A DNA stretch of 64,000 nucleotides from Ignelater luminosus (GCA_011009095.1 VTPC01090692.1:62001-126000); one strand, 5' to 3'; counted from the first letter of the stretch, positions 1 to 11,344 are shown. Notes: generated by a model from the letters alone, not told the origin. Numbers and translations are program-made.

Positions 1-1200
1 AGTAATTAAAAACAAATTCTTTGTCTGGGAAATTCCATCAGCATACACAAAAATTGAACTTTCAAACAAGTTGATTGTGAATGTTCAAAAAATTCTAATA
101 ATTGCTCTCTCAATTTATAACGATAAAACCATTGATAAAAACTTATAAAAACTCTTTTGTTTTGGGCTTACTTAGCTTCCAAGAATTTCTTGACGAATAC
201 GTATGGCATGCTGCTCACCTGCAACCATTTACAATGTAAATTCTTGCGGCTTTACCTGACTTTGTTTTTTCCTTAATGTTTCTAAATTTTTGCTTAGTAA
301 CAAATGATTAATTTCATGTATTGATAGTGTGTAAAACGATACATTTTTTAACATTTCAATTATTAATTACCACCTGACTTTAAATTTACACTTAAAAAAG
401 TAAAGGCAAAAATTGTGGTTATAAACCATCCCAAGAAAGGTTTTCAAAATAGACATGCTTAATAAAAGATAAAATTATAGTCATTTTTGTACACCTGTTG
501 ATAATTTCCTTTTGTTGTGTTGTTACATATATAGATAGATGCACATTTAATGCTGTTACATAAGTATAATACATGAAAAACACCGAAATTACTGACCGTC
601 ATCATTATTAAAAATGAAACCTTTTGAAAGGATAAATAACGAGTTGGAGCTTATGAAATTGAAAATAACAAATACGTTATTATTATTATTGTTATTAATT
701 AAAAACTGGTTTTAATTTTTAATATCATACAGAATTTATAAATGTATTTCGTTTATTTGTTATGGTAATGCTTAACAGGGAGTAGGTATATAAAAAAGGG
801 AAAGTAAATGGAAAAATCCTGTCAATTCACTACTTGACGACAAAACTTGTAATTAATTTTGTGAATTAAAAAACAAAAATAAATTCTGTCATTTTCTCGC
901 AACAAACTCGATTATATATTTTGTCTTTTAATATCTTCTATTACGTATAATGCTGAAGAATAACTATAATATTTAATTAATTCTGATTGTATTTAGTTTA
1001 ATAACAAAATTCATATTCATAAAAACACTGATGTAACATTCCGACTCAAAGGACCAAGATGATAATTTAATTTTGTTTTATCTCCATACAGATTTATTTT
1101 GATATTTTGACACATCTTTTTTTTACTTGTTATCATGAAATTGACTAGCTATAAAACAACTGATCACCATTCCGCCATAACTCATCCATCTTATCATGAT
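1..1200. other. AT-rich DNA without recognisable gene
   Basis: No ORF, splice-bounded exon or inverted-repeat element was recognised. A short TTA-rich microsatellite-like run lies near 675-700. Probably intergenic or intronic. Confidence 0.5.
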
Positions 1201-1222
1201 CAAAATAATATTCAGAAGAACC

Positions 1223-1640
1223 TCAAAAACGAAAATAGGAACAGTCCTGTCTGGATAGACTAATTCCTACAAGCGTTTTCTTTTGGATGTAGCCAGAGAA
1301 AATTTGAAGAATGAGAGGCTTGATAGAGTGTACTACCAAAATGCAACCACCAGGTTTTAGCCAACACGCTTTACCTAAAAGTGTTTCTCCTAACCGGTAA
1401 AAGATGTGATGATCTTGCTTCAGTTTCAAGATGTTGGTATATCCACATAACTTTGACACTAGAGAAATTAAAGACTTTGATTTGGAACAAGAACTATGCC
1501 TGGTTGAGAGTCTTCGTAAGGAAAAAATCAGTCTTTTGTTAAAATTCCAATGAATGAATGGATCAAAATGTTTAAATTGATAATGTTTGGACAGAAACAA
1601 GTGGGTATCCAATAGCATTTTAGGGTCACTTTGATCACGG
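1223..1640 (-). pseudogene. Possible methyltransferase-like (RsmH/METTL15-type) remnant
   Basis: The minus strand is open for about 131 codons. It contains LGETLLGKACWLKPGG, then CILVV and HSIKPLILQIFSG. This resembles the late RsmH/METTL15 core, where an A..LKPGG glycine turn is followed by VV and an HS....I..F segment. Those enzymes N4-methylate a cytidine in small-subunit rRNA, mitochondrial in animals. The earlier SAM-binding motif (DxTxGxGGH) is not visible upstream on this strand, there are no convincing splice sites, and the residues before the LKPGG block do not match the family. At best it is a fragment or processed pseudogene. Chance similarity is possible. Confidence 0.25.
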
Positions 1641-1739
1641 AAGTGTTCTTCTGAATTAGGATTTTACTGATCAGCCAAAAATGAGGAAAAGTCATTTTTC
1701 AGGAACGAACTATATTTTTCTAAACATTTTCATATAGGT

Positions 1740-2490
1740 GATTTTTTCAGCTGAACTGTTGTTGGATGAAACTTGATGTGGACTTTTTATCTGCCAAGAC
1801 CAAAACAAACTTGATGATATAGAAATGAGTTCGTTTTTGGACAGTCTGCGTGGAAAACCAAGGCTTTTTTCATGTCATAGATCTGCTACAATCAGGGAGG
1901 TCTACAGTTTTGACTAATTCTATCCTGAGTTTTGACACATCGGAAATTTAATAGTCTAAGCGTGCTGTCATTAAAAAAAAGTTGGAAAACATTTCCCGTA
2001 CTGAATATTATACGAGGTATAAATCTCTTGAATTCTTCATTGTATATTCATTATTACTGACCCATCTAAATTGAAGATCATTCGAGTCTGTTTTGCCTGT
2101 TTTGGCGCAAACCGTTCCAATTTGCATTTCTTAATAATTTGCACATTTGTTTGCCAAAAAACTACCACTTTTGATCTTGGGATATTCTTGAAACTAAATT
2201 GAAATCTGAAAATCTGACCAAGCCTCTTCTATCTTTGGAAACAGTTAAGGTTCATCCATCACGTACAGTAAGAGTTATAGGAAATGTGTACCTCTTTAGT
2301 CAGAAGTATTTTTGCGTGAAATGTGAAAGGTCAGAATGGAACACATACAGACAGTTAAGTAATTTCTTGGTTTTATTTTTAGATTTCTGGTCTGGTGTAT
2401 AATAGTTCTGTTCTACCAGATGCACTAACTGTGAACCAGATGGATGGACAAAAATATCGAAACCAAGTTAGGGTTGTCGGTTTGATTTAA
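1740..2490 (+). pseudogene. Unrecognised plus-strand coding-like remnants
   Basis: Two open pieces look protein-like. The first (about 2199-2399) includes KVHPSRTVRVIGNVYLF and SEWNTYRQLSN. The second (about 2383-2487, overlapping the end of the first in another frame) reads LVYNSSVLPDALTVNQMDG and ends QVRVVGLI. Base composition is less AT-rich than the flanks. I do not recognise a family. The frame changes and stops suggest a dead gene or transposon internal region. Confidence 0.25.
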
Positions 2491-2788
2491 AATATTTATC
2501 AAGAAGTATCGTATTTGACTTGCTCACAATGGCTTATTTTACACTCCGATGAGTGAAACACTTTCGCATGGGCTCGTGCTACAAACTTGTAAAATAGTAG
2601 CCATTATATGTTCGTTAAATAATATACTGTTGTTTTACGTAGGCCCATTGATCTTGGTTCTTGCATCTCATGAACGTTCATTAAAAAAATATTCTCAAGA
2701 TATCTTGAATGCAATTCAATTCAGAAATTATGACTTCGTTGTGTATCGAGTTTGAAATAACAGAGAAATCTTCAGTTGTTGCGTTATA

Positions 2789-3383
2789 CAGTGTGTCTCA
2801 AATTCGTGACTCACCATTGAAATCTCGGAAACCGTAAGAGATACAAAATCGATTAAATTGGATAAAAGTTACCTACTTTGGAGACCAATCTACTAATCTT
2901 CTTGTTTTCTTAAAAAAGTTCACTGCTTACTAGATATTCGCTAAAAACGAAAATATCCGATTTTCTTTAAAGTAAAATATCTCAGGAACGAGCGAAGATA
3001 GAACAGAACGGCAAAGAGTGGGATTTAGAGAATTTACTCTCGAACACAAAAAAGTTATTTTTGCGATCGTCTTTTCGTTTTACTTCGGCGGTAGAGCTTG
3101 AAGGCAATTTTTCTTAATGGGACGCCTACTTGATTTTCATATTTTTGAATAGCAATGCTTTTCAGTGCTATAATAAGATTTGACATAATTGTTCTTTTGT
3201 TTTATCCTATCATGAAATGTAAACCATTTCCCTCGTAGTGTGCCGTGACATTAAACATATTAAAACTATCGATTTTTGTCAGATAGTTACATTTGTTATG
3301 CAACAATTGTTAAAACAAAAGAAAGACGCTTTTAAGATACTTCACTGGGCATTAACAAAGAGCGTCAAATAAGCAGCTAACTA
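2789..3383 (+). mobile_element. One-armed copy of the CAGTGTGTC palindromic element
   Basis: It begins TA|CAGTGTGTCTCAAATTCG and aligns base for base over long stretches with the left arm of the element at 58362-59276. Shared tracts include a TCTCGGAAA.CGTAAGAGATAC-like segment, a GCTTACTAGATATTCG tract, AAATATCTCA.GAACGAGC and GAGAATTTACTC. It ends with AAGCAGCTAAC, which matches the reverse complement of the centre of the full copy. The second arm is missing after about 3383. There is no coding capacity, so it is a non-autonomous, decayed copy. Confidence 0.8.
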
Positions 3384-4366
3384 GTATTTGTATCTTCAAA
3401 AGTAGTTGTAGATTCCCTGATCTAATAGCCTGACGATCATAAATATTAGTTTTGTAAAATAATTTTAGAAAAACTTAATACGCTTACATATATTTATAAA
3501 GCTCATCGCTAGTTCATAAAATAACACTAATAATGGTTAGGTTATTGAAGCAAATAGTTTTCCATTCCTGATCTGAATAATACTTGAAAGGATATTAAGA
3601 AATATTTAACATTAAGTATGGCTGAGATGATTTGAGTGGGACGAAATAATAGATCAACTTGCAGCCAAGCCCAAGCGTTTTCAGATTTGATAAAACCAGC
3701 TTTTATGGTATAACCAAGCAAAGGAATCTTATCTGAAGCATTAAGATTGGAAACTGTGCTATAACTAATTTATACAACTTACAATAAAATTTTCTGTGTC
3801 GGTTTTATAGAACAACACATAATAAATACTGAAATATATTCTGATGCGTTTTTTATGTTGTTGATTTACTTTTTAACATTTTAGTGTAAGAGTTAACAAT
3901 TTTATAGTTCGTAACCTTGGTTATTAATTAAAAGGAATATTTTACATCACAATTTTGCAACCAACGATTACTTTCATTTTAGTGCATTGTATGTTAATCT
4001 TCAGAAATGTTTTATTCTTTTTCTAATATTAGTTTACAAGGAATTTTCATTAAAACGATTTTAATTGAATTAATTTCTCCTTCATAAAAGGAACACGGCA
4101 CTACGTGGTTTAGCTTCTAATTTGTAACGTCTAAACTTCATAAAGTCGATCTTGATACTTCCTCTTCACGTCGGCGTCGCATCGTTTGAAAACTTTGTAT
4201 GCGAGTCTGATAAGACAGTTTTGCTTACGATAGACACTGCAGGTTGTCATAATTTGTAGCTGTTATTACGAAAATCGAATTCATACTTGTTTGAAATTTC
4301 AGTAATAATTCTAAACTTCGTTATCTATAAGAAATCAATATTTAAATTAATATTTACAGTTTGTTT
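3384..4366. other. AT-rich DNA, 3' flank of the proline-rich gene
   Basis: No gene, repeat or exon signal recognised. Confidence 0.4.
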
Positions 4367-4372
4367 TTTATT
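4367..4372 (-). terminator. Poly(A) signal AATAAA of the proline-rich gene
   Basis: The plus-strand hexamer TTTATT reads AATAAA on the coding strand and lies about 50 nt past the TAG stop. It is the first canonical hexamer downstream. Confidence 0.55.
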
Positions 4373-4421
4373 TAAACATAGCTATTACTATCAAACAATT
4401 TATAACAATATGTTAAATAAT

Positions 4422-5851
4422 CTAAGGATGAGGTAGTCCATATTCTGAATGAGGTACTCTTGGTGCTGGTGCTGGATATGGTCCAATTGGAACCGGAGCA
4501 GGATATGGACCCGTTCTTACCACTTCAATTGGTTTCGGTATTACTACAGGAAGAGTGTACGCATAAGAGGTTACTACTGGCTTTGGTGGTGGTTCGATCC
4601 TTGCTGGTGGTCCATAAACTGGAGCTGGTTCAAGTGGTAATTCTACTTTAGGTACACCGTAAACGGAAGCTGGAACTACAGGCAAATCGATTTTGGCTGG
4701 AGGGCCGTACACTGGTGTTGGTTCAGTAGGAAGAGCAATTTTAGATGGTGGACCATATACTGGTGCTGGTGGAGCTGGTAATTCAATTTTGGCTGGTGCT
4801 GGTGGTGGTGGCGGTGGTGGAGGAGGTTCGATTTTGGCTGGTGGTCCATAAACTGGCGCTGGTGGAGCTGGTATTTCGATTTTTGCTGGTGGGCCGTAGA
4901 CTGTTGCTGGTGGTGATGGAGGAGGTTCTGGAATTTCGATTTTTGCTGGTGGACCGTATACTGCTGGTGGTGGGAGTGGTACTTCGATTTTGGCGGGTGG
5001 TCCGTAAACTGGTGCTGGGGGTGGTGGCAATTCGATCTTGGCAGGTGGGCCGTAAACTGGTGCTGGAGGTAGTGGTAATTCGATTTTGGCTGGTGGACCA
5101 TAAACTGGAGCTGGGGGTGGTGGTAATTCGATCTTAGCTGGTGGACCGTAAACAGGAGCAGGTGCGGGATAAGCTTTTAGTACTGGTATTTCAGGAAGAA
5201 CGTAAGAATAACTAGTAACAACAGGCTTGATTATTTCGACTTTTGGTAAACCGTACACAGGGGCCGGTACGGGAGCAGGATATGGACCTGATTTTGCAAC
5301 GGGAATGGGAGCAGGAGCTGGATAGGGTGCTGATTTAACAACTGGTAGCGGAGCTGGATAGGGTTCTGATTTTACAACGGGTAGCGGTGCTGGATAGGGT
5401 GCTGCTTTAATAACTGGTGCGGGTGCTGGATATGGTGCAGATTTCACAACGGCTGCTGGGTATGGTCCAGATTTCACAACGGCTGCTGGGTANNNNNNNN
5501 NNCAGATTTCACAACGGCTGCTGGGTATGGTCCAGATTTCACAACGGCTGCTGGGTAAGGTGCCAACACTTTTGGCGGGTCGATAAGCGTGTATTCATAT
5601 CTTGTAACAATCTTAGGTGGTGGTAATTCAATTCTAGCTGGTGGACCGTAAACTGGAGCGGGAGCTGCTGGTGGGTATGGCGCAAGAAGTTTAGCAGCTG
5701 GATAAGGTGCTAGCGGAGCATCTCCGGCAACAATCGTAAATAATGTTCCCAGAATAAGAAAATAAATCTGAAATGAGATGCGAAATATGAAACATTAATA
5801 AATAAAAAAAGAGGAATTTGTTTTTATTTAACTCACGTTATTGATCACCAT
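4422..5851 (-). CDS. Secreted proline-rich repeat protein, cuticle/structural type (two exons)
   Basis: This is the one clear gene in the window. The body exon runs from 5768 down to the TAG stop at 4422-4424. It encodes a hydrophobic leader (FIFLILGTLFTIVAG, then DAPLAP), so the product is probably exported. Next come PYPA-type units of 10-13 residues (PYPAAVVKSG, PYPAPLPVVKSE), then about 11 copies of a VYGPPAKIE-P-rich unit of about 15 residues, and a tail ending EYGLPHP. Three VT.Y.Y.L motifs (VTRYEYTL, VTSYSYVL, VTSYAYTL) separate the blocks. No chitin-binding Rebers-Riddiford motif is visible. Composition and repeats suggest an extracellular structural protein of cuticle or similar material; that role is inferred. 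A likely first exon is ATG GTG ATC AAT AAC at 5837-5851, with donor GTGAGT and a 68-nt intron ending TTTCAG. As printed that exon is one base out of frame with the body. Ten Ns interrupt the coding sequence, so its true length is unknown. Confidence 0.85.
5446..5556 (-). repeat. 30-bp coding tandem repeat (GPYPAAVVKS) holding an assembly gap
   Basis: Near-identical 30-bp units encode GPYPAAVVKS. Two lie on each side of the N run. Going outward, the flanking units diverge (AAPYPAPLPVVKSE and similar). High identity at the centre and divergence at the edges is the pattern of a recently expanded array, and it explains why the assembler broke here. Confidence 0.85.
5493..5502. other. Assembly gap (10 N) inside the coding repeat
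   Basis: Ten Ns break the 30-bp repeat. Continuing the repeat register across the gap needs 5 bases, or 5 plus a multiple of 30, so ten cannot be the true length. The gap also breaks the reading frame as printed. Confidence 0.95.
5769..5836 (-). other. 68-nt intron near the start of the proline-rich gene
   Basis: On the minus strand the segment begins GTGAGT and ends CTCATTTCAG, both good splice consensus matches. The short size is common for a first intron in insect cuticle genes, where it often splits the signal peptide. If spliced as drawn, the five codons of exon 1 join the body in the wrong frame by one base. A homopolymer of five Ts on the minus strand, just inside exon 2, is the simplest place for an assembly error. 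Confidence 0.6.
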
Positions 5852-5888
5852 GTCTGATCAGTATGAGTGACCACCAAAGATTCTACTA

Positions 5889-5926
5889 AAACTGGCGAAG
5901 TGATAAAATGTACGTTCGTTTATATA
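5889..5926 (-). promoter_or_regulatory. TATA box and initiator of the proline-rich gene
   Basis: On the minus strand TATATAAA lies at 5919-5926. About 33 bases downstream is CCAGTT (A at 5893), close to the arthropod initiator TCAGT. The putative leader from there to the ATG at 5849-5851 would be only about 42 nt. The spacing and position directly upstream of the gene make a focused core promoter likely. Confidence 0.6.
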
Positions 5927-5929
5927 CCG

Positions 5930-7500
5930 CGGATAAACAAATGCCTATTAAATTGTTTTCTTGCTCGAAATCCGTATTGTTGTGGTATTTGAAAGCTAAT
6001 TTTATAATGTGTTACTAATAGCAGTACCATTTGTTAATGATCAAATTGGTTTTTTTCATTACCTTTCCTTACAGCAGAAAATAACAAGGTTCCGTACTAA
6101 TTTAGATGAATAAGCACGTATCATTTTGTTAATAGTAGTTGTTCTTGCTATCAATGTTCTAGTTAATAAAGATCTTACTACGGATATAATTCTTCAATTC
6201 TATTTTAGAGAAGACTTAAAATTTATTAGATATCTGGAAATTTGTGAAAATAATAATAAAATTTAAACGAGGCGTCCTTAATAATTACAAGTGATATATC
6301 AAAAAGAAGAGCGCGGCAAACGCTTTAATTTATTATAAAAGTTGTTATCAAGAAATCATCACCTCAAAGGTCGTTGCTATTAACCTTCTTAATTTTTCAA
6401 AGGCGCCTAAGAGGGAAAAAAGGAGCTTATGGCGGTTTAATGGAAAAATTATGTTTTAGCATTATAAAAATTAATAGCTTTTATGATTAAATAAATTAGG
6501 GGGTAACATCATCAAATTATCAGGGGACCTGACCTATCATAATTAAATTTTATATAGAGAAGTTTCATGGCGCATCAAAAATTGTGTTTGTACTTAATAA
6601 GTTAAAAGGTTAATTTTAGAGGTATTAAGGGAAAAAAATGAAAGCTTAATTTGTCTTTATTCGTTTTGTCTACTGAAAGAGAATACAGAAATTACGTGTA
6701 ATTTTCTCCGGTTAGGGATGAATATTTTGCTTGATTTTATAGGTTAATTTTAGCCCTTTGTAAAGATCGTTTGAGCAAATTGTTTCCGTTCCTCCCTTTA
6801 AATGCAATTATACGTTTTCTATTTGTAGGTTTAATACAGTGTGTGACCTGTTTTACACAACTGATTTGGTTTGCAGTAAAATTATTTATTACACTATGTT
6901 GGGCATGTTTATTAATTATTATAATTAAATCTAATTAAAATAATTTGACTTGTTTTTGACTCTCGAAAATTCCTTTTGTAGTTGGAGAATTATCAAAAAT
7001 AAAGTTTGAGACTATTTGAAGACAATAAAAGTTTAACGCTTATGTAGTATGTATAGGAAGTTAATTTTGATTCAATAAGCAATATCTCCTGTCATTTTCA
7101 AGATCGTTAATAAAGACATTTCAGAAAAACGAATTTTTTTGCTTATTTTAAGTAAAATTATCTGATGCTTTTGATTTTGCCAGTCGGTCGCCCGCCCATA
7201 GATACAAAACGTCGTGCTATAGCACTTCTCTTTTTTTAACCTTCTTATGAGAAACTAGAGATGATGGCGGTTGCACTGAAAGCTTAACTGCTATGGCTAC
7301 TTAAGAAGTGTATCGCAGCTTTAACAATTTAGAATAAGACAGCTTATCATATGTTAGTTCAGCATTACCGGCGTTTAAAGTGAAACCTAATCTTAATGAT
7401 AGTAGCTTCCAGAGACAATTCTTCTTATACATACAGGAATACATAAAGATAGCCACTCTTAATATGAGTACACACTTCCACCTATGGATTGGTCACCCTG
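5930..7500. other. Upstream flank of the proline-rich gene, nothing recognised
   Basis: AT-rich DNA with no coding frame. Near 7490, GGTCACCCTGTC resembles the end of a TA-target transposon but has no visible partner. Enhancers of the gene could lie here but nothing specific can be named. Confidence 0.4.
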
Positions 7501-8760
7501 TCTATTTTTTTTCTATTTCTTTGAATAAAATAATAAAACATTATTTGAGTTCTTAATATTGCTTAAAACAGTTACCTATTCTCACATGCTGAACTATCCT
7601 CCACAACTGTAGTCTTAGACTAACTACTACTATGTAGCTGCAACTTAACTATGCGAGATCTCGGCTCTAAAAGCTTGATGCCTGGTGTCACCTCTCTTGA
7701 ACCAACTCACAATTTGCTATATCTAACATCAAAATTCCTGTTTAGCTCATTGTGTCCTGTCTACTTGTTAGCTGACCAATCAAGTCCTAATTATGCCTGC
7801 AAAGACTTTGAATCTCTTACCTATTCACGCAGACCAACTTTCATTGGTACGTCAGCTTTCCTGCCATTGTCATAGTGTTTTTCAAATTGGATCTGTTTCT
7901 CGTATCTAAGTAAATTACTCACTTTGCTTTGATTAATTCTACCATCTGCTTCTAACTGATGCTCACCCATCGGAGATGGATACAGGTGTACCTGGAAGAA
8001 GGAACATATTATCTGTAGAGCGCGAACAAGCTCGAAGAGCGTAAAATGGACTCTCTACACTAGGATTAACGTCAATGCTATTAGAAGTAGATTGCAGTTT
8101 TAAAGGATTCACCTTCCCTTCAAACTTTTTTTTCCTTTGCCCATCTATGGGCGTGACCATTGAAACCGCTAACGTTTGATGGCAATTTTTTGTATTGTAA
8201 CAACACATTAAGCCATAGGTACCTTCTGCCAACTTTCGAAAATGAACTAACCAGGAAGCCTCCTACCAATACTTCTGAATCTGCAGTGTAGAAATCATCG
8301 ACAACCTTGGTGCATCGGTAAATGTTGTCTCTTTGTCACCTGCCATTACATCTTTCACACGAGCTCATTTGCTCTTTTGCTGCCCAATACTCCACCGTGC
8401 TACTTAATGTTGATTTGATACAGTTTACATCTTTAATCCGTATAAGACCGATCTGCTATTCAGCCTGCCTGCTCGCTGATGTGCTCAAATAATCGCGCTT
8501 CTGATTTCTCTTTAGTCGTCCCGACCGAACTTTTAGGTTAGGCACTCTTCCAGTTTGGCCCATCAAGCCCTAGGTTTCATGGATTTTGTGCGAGTTGTTG
8601 ATCCCGATTCTGATAGACTTAACACTTGCACATTTCTACAAATAATCAACTGGGAGTATGTCTGCTTATACGCAACGCCCATGCTGTGACACAGTTTAAA
8701 TCTGTCGTGAACCCAACGGTCAATTGGATAATTTAACTGAAGCACTAATTGTGTGCGAAA
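7500..8760. other. Less AT-rich block, probably old transposon DNA
   Basis: Composition is more balanced than in the flanks, and short open frames occur on both strands (plus 7651-7872, minus 7963-8232). None matches a family I know. Composition alone suggests decayed mobile DNA. Confidence 0.25.
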
Positions 8761-8769
8761 GTTGTCTGC

Positions 8770-10560
8770 CTTTCTCAGTTGACAATAAGAAACGAAAATT
8801 GTGAATTTTGTAGCCTTAAGGAAATTTTTTTGAAATTGAACGCCTACTTAATTCTGATACTATTGAATAGCTTGTTTAGCCCAAAGATTGTAAAATTCCA
8901 GTCATTTTTCAGTCATTTTTCCTCGGATCGTTTCCGGACAAGCTTTATTTTAAACAACATCGAATTCTTTCAAGATGTTAACCATTTGTGTACATTATTT
9001 TTAGTTTCGAGTTGATAACTTATTGCAACTACTTCGTCTATAAAATACAAGTTATAGACGAATCTTTTTTCGTTTTTATATGGATCTCGTCTCTTCTATT
9101 AAATTTGAAAGCCTAAAGTAAAGTATTTCCGATTTAAATAGCAGAGTTGTGAAGATGGAAAATTAATTGCCATTGATAGTTTTGATTTTAATCAGTAATT
9201 AGCACCAAGAAATTAATGATAATGAGATTTGTTATTTGATAGATTTTTAAAACAGATAGCATTTAAAGTAAGTAGGTAACCCTGGATTAATTTGATTTTG
9301 ATATTTAATTTTATCCAACTTGGCTCTGTTGAAGAAATAAAGACATGGATTTCTTTTTGAGGAAGCCGTCACAAGATTATTGCAAATTGAAAACCTTTAT
9401 TCTTATCTTTTGGATTCTTTTAACAATTTCAATACAGTTTTGTTCGACTTTTTACGTTTAAAAATGGGAAAAAAGCGAATTCCTTATTCTGATTTTTCGT
9501 TAGTAATGTCCTTCTCGTTGCTCACACAATCTCGTGACTAAAACAATATTCTCTCTTACACTATCTCATTTAAACTTACTGCCTTAGAAACAAAATTGAA
9601 TTTCCGTTCACCAGACTCGCTAACAAGTCTTACCCATATTGACTACCCATATTTAAATAAATCAGTTGGTTAGTGAGGCTTGAATTTTATCCATATCTCA
9701 TGCATCTAAACTTGTTTAAAGAATTACCCAAATGGGATAGTCTTTAAAAGTTTTACTAATTAATCGGTTAATTACATCCTAATTAAGCTAGACAACTTTT
9801 TAATTAATTTCTACGGAAAGATTGACATTTACAAGGTTCATTAAAATTGCCTGTTATTGATTCTCAAATTCTTTCACGTTTCCTTTGAAATTGTCATTTA
9901 ATTTCATAAACGATTTAGTTATATTTACTACACCACTCATCTTTATTTTTCCGAACCATATTTTTCTTGGAACTTGATAAGATTTGTAATATACGAGGCA
10001 TTTTTTCGGCAATAAAGCTTTATTGGATCCTTTGCACAGCTTTTTTCGAAACGATAAAATCGCCTTTATTTTAAAAGCATCGTACGCTGCCAAGATAATC
10101 TATAAATTGCAAATAATTTTTCTTTTTTATGGAAAATATCGACTTCCAACTGTTGGCCGAAGGAGAGATGATATAGTAACCCTTTTTTGCCTTTTTAGTA
10201 CGTTTTAAATGGTATGAATTATTATAGCTACAAATTAAATGATGGTGATGTTATTTATCGATAATTTTGTTTATTTCATGTTATAGTAGTTTAGACAAAA
10301 TAAATGAGATTCGCAAAGATTTGATACTATCAAAGATTGTTTGCTTATTTATTTTTTGCTACATCCGATAAGACGTAGTTTTTTGTTTCGACAATTTGTC
10401 CGAGACAGTTATATTTCATCTTGTGTGTTTTGATTGTAACGTGTGAGCTATTGGCAAATAAGAGAAAATTCAAATATGTTATTCTTAATTTTTTATTTTA
10501 TGGTATGTGATCAATTGTTCAAACCTAATGTGTAATTAATAACGAAATTGCTGTAACGGT
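8770..10560. other. AT-rich DNA, nothing recognised
   Basis: Small open frames on both strands have AT-driven composition and no domain. No splice-bounded exon was found. Confidence 0.4.
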
Positions 10561-10605
10561 TTGCTTACAGTTGTATTATTTCAGGATGTGTTCTCAATAA
10601 CAACG

Positions 10606-10833
10606 CTAGTACCCTCGAGCAGTATCATTTTCAAAAGCAAACAAATCTAGTGAAAGCATTCCGAAGTTCTCTGCAGTAATTTTATTAGAAACAACGATCT
10701 TGTCTCCGCGGATGTTAAAGATGAATCTTCCTTTGAAGTAAATAGAATCGCAGTGAAACTAAATCTTGCACTCGCCACAGGCAATCTGAAATGTACTTTC
10801 TCCTTCTTCTATCCACGCTGGAATTTCTTTACC
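10606..10833 (-). pseudogene. Coding-like fragment with one in-frame stop, family unknown
   Basis: The minus strand reads GKEIPAWIEEGESTFQIACG, ECKI, a TAG, then FHCDSIYFKGRFIFNIRGDK, IVVSNKITAENFGMLSLDLF, AFENDTARGY and a stop. Amino-acid use is balanced, unlike the K/N/I/F-rich chance frames nearby. The upstream edge is TTTTTAAG, a weak acceptor, so it may be a last exon. Two cysteines sit in ACGEC and a third follows in FHC. The single internal TAG suggests a pseudogene, a sequencing error, or two exons misread as one. I do not recognise the family. Confidence 0.35.
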
Positions 10834-11149
10834 TTAAAAAGTACAAAACTAATAAATCACCATAAATGTTAAAAATGGCCAACGGTTTTTGTTCATGATC
10901 AAAATCTTAAATACTATAAAAAGTTGTATTTTTTTAAATTACATAACTTTTACTTAAAACACTCCCAAATTCCGAACCTTTAACTGCAAAAACCATTAAT
11001 GTCAAACTAAGACGGCTGAACATTAAATCTTTCACGACGCACGAAAAAAAAAAGGTAAAAACGTTTTCTAATCTGTGTTAGTGCATTTGAAATTGAAGTA
11101 GTAGTAATGGAATTAATATACCATTCGAATTTGCGAGTCGCGACATTTA

Positions 11150-11340
11150 AGTAGAAGATGCAAGATTTAATGCCATAGAATTGCGTATGAAGGGTGCGAT
11201 GGTGGTTAGAGGCGTCGGCGTCGTCGCGATCGATAGCGTCGACTGCTGCTATCGAACGGCCGTGAGGCAGGTTATGCTGACGGTCAAGGGCACGGAGCCG
11301 ACGCCCAAACACTCTCCAACGCCTCTAACTTGCAACTGCT
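11150..11340. other. GC-rich island with inverted repeats
   Basis: About 190 bases are far richer in G+C and CpG than the surroundings. GTTAGAGGCGT near the left edge pairs with CGCCTCTAAC at the right edge. GGCGTCGG pairs with CCGACGCC, and GATAGC pairs with GCTATC inside. Open frames exist on both strands (minus 11007-11312; plus from about 11188), but neither has a recognisable product. It could be a promoter island, a structured RNA or a piece of foreign or repeat DNA. Confidence 0.35.
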
Positions 11341-11344
11341 TATG

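Noticed and set aside
4449..5137. Several open frames antisense or out of frame to the proline-rich exon
   Set aside because: They are shadows of the GC-rich repeat; their Trp/Val/Leu-rich readings simply mirror the proline codons.
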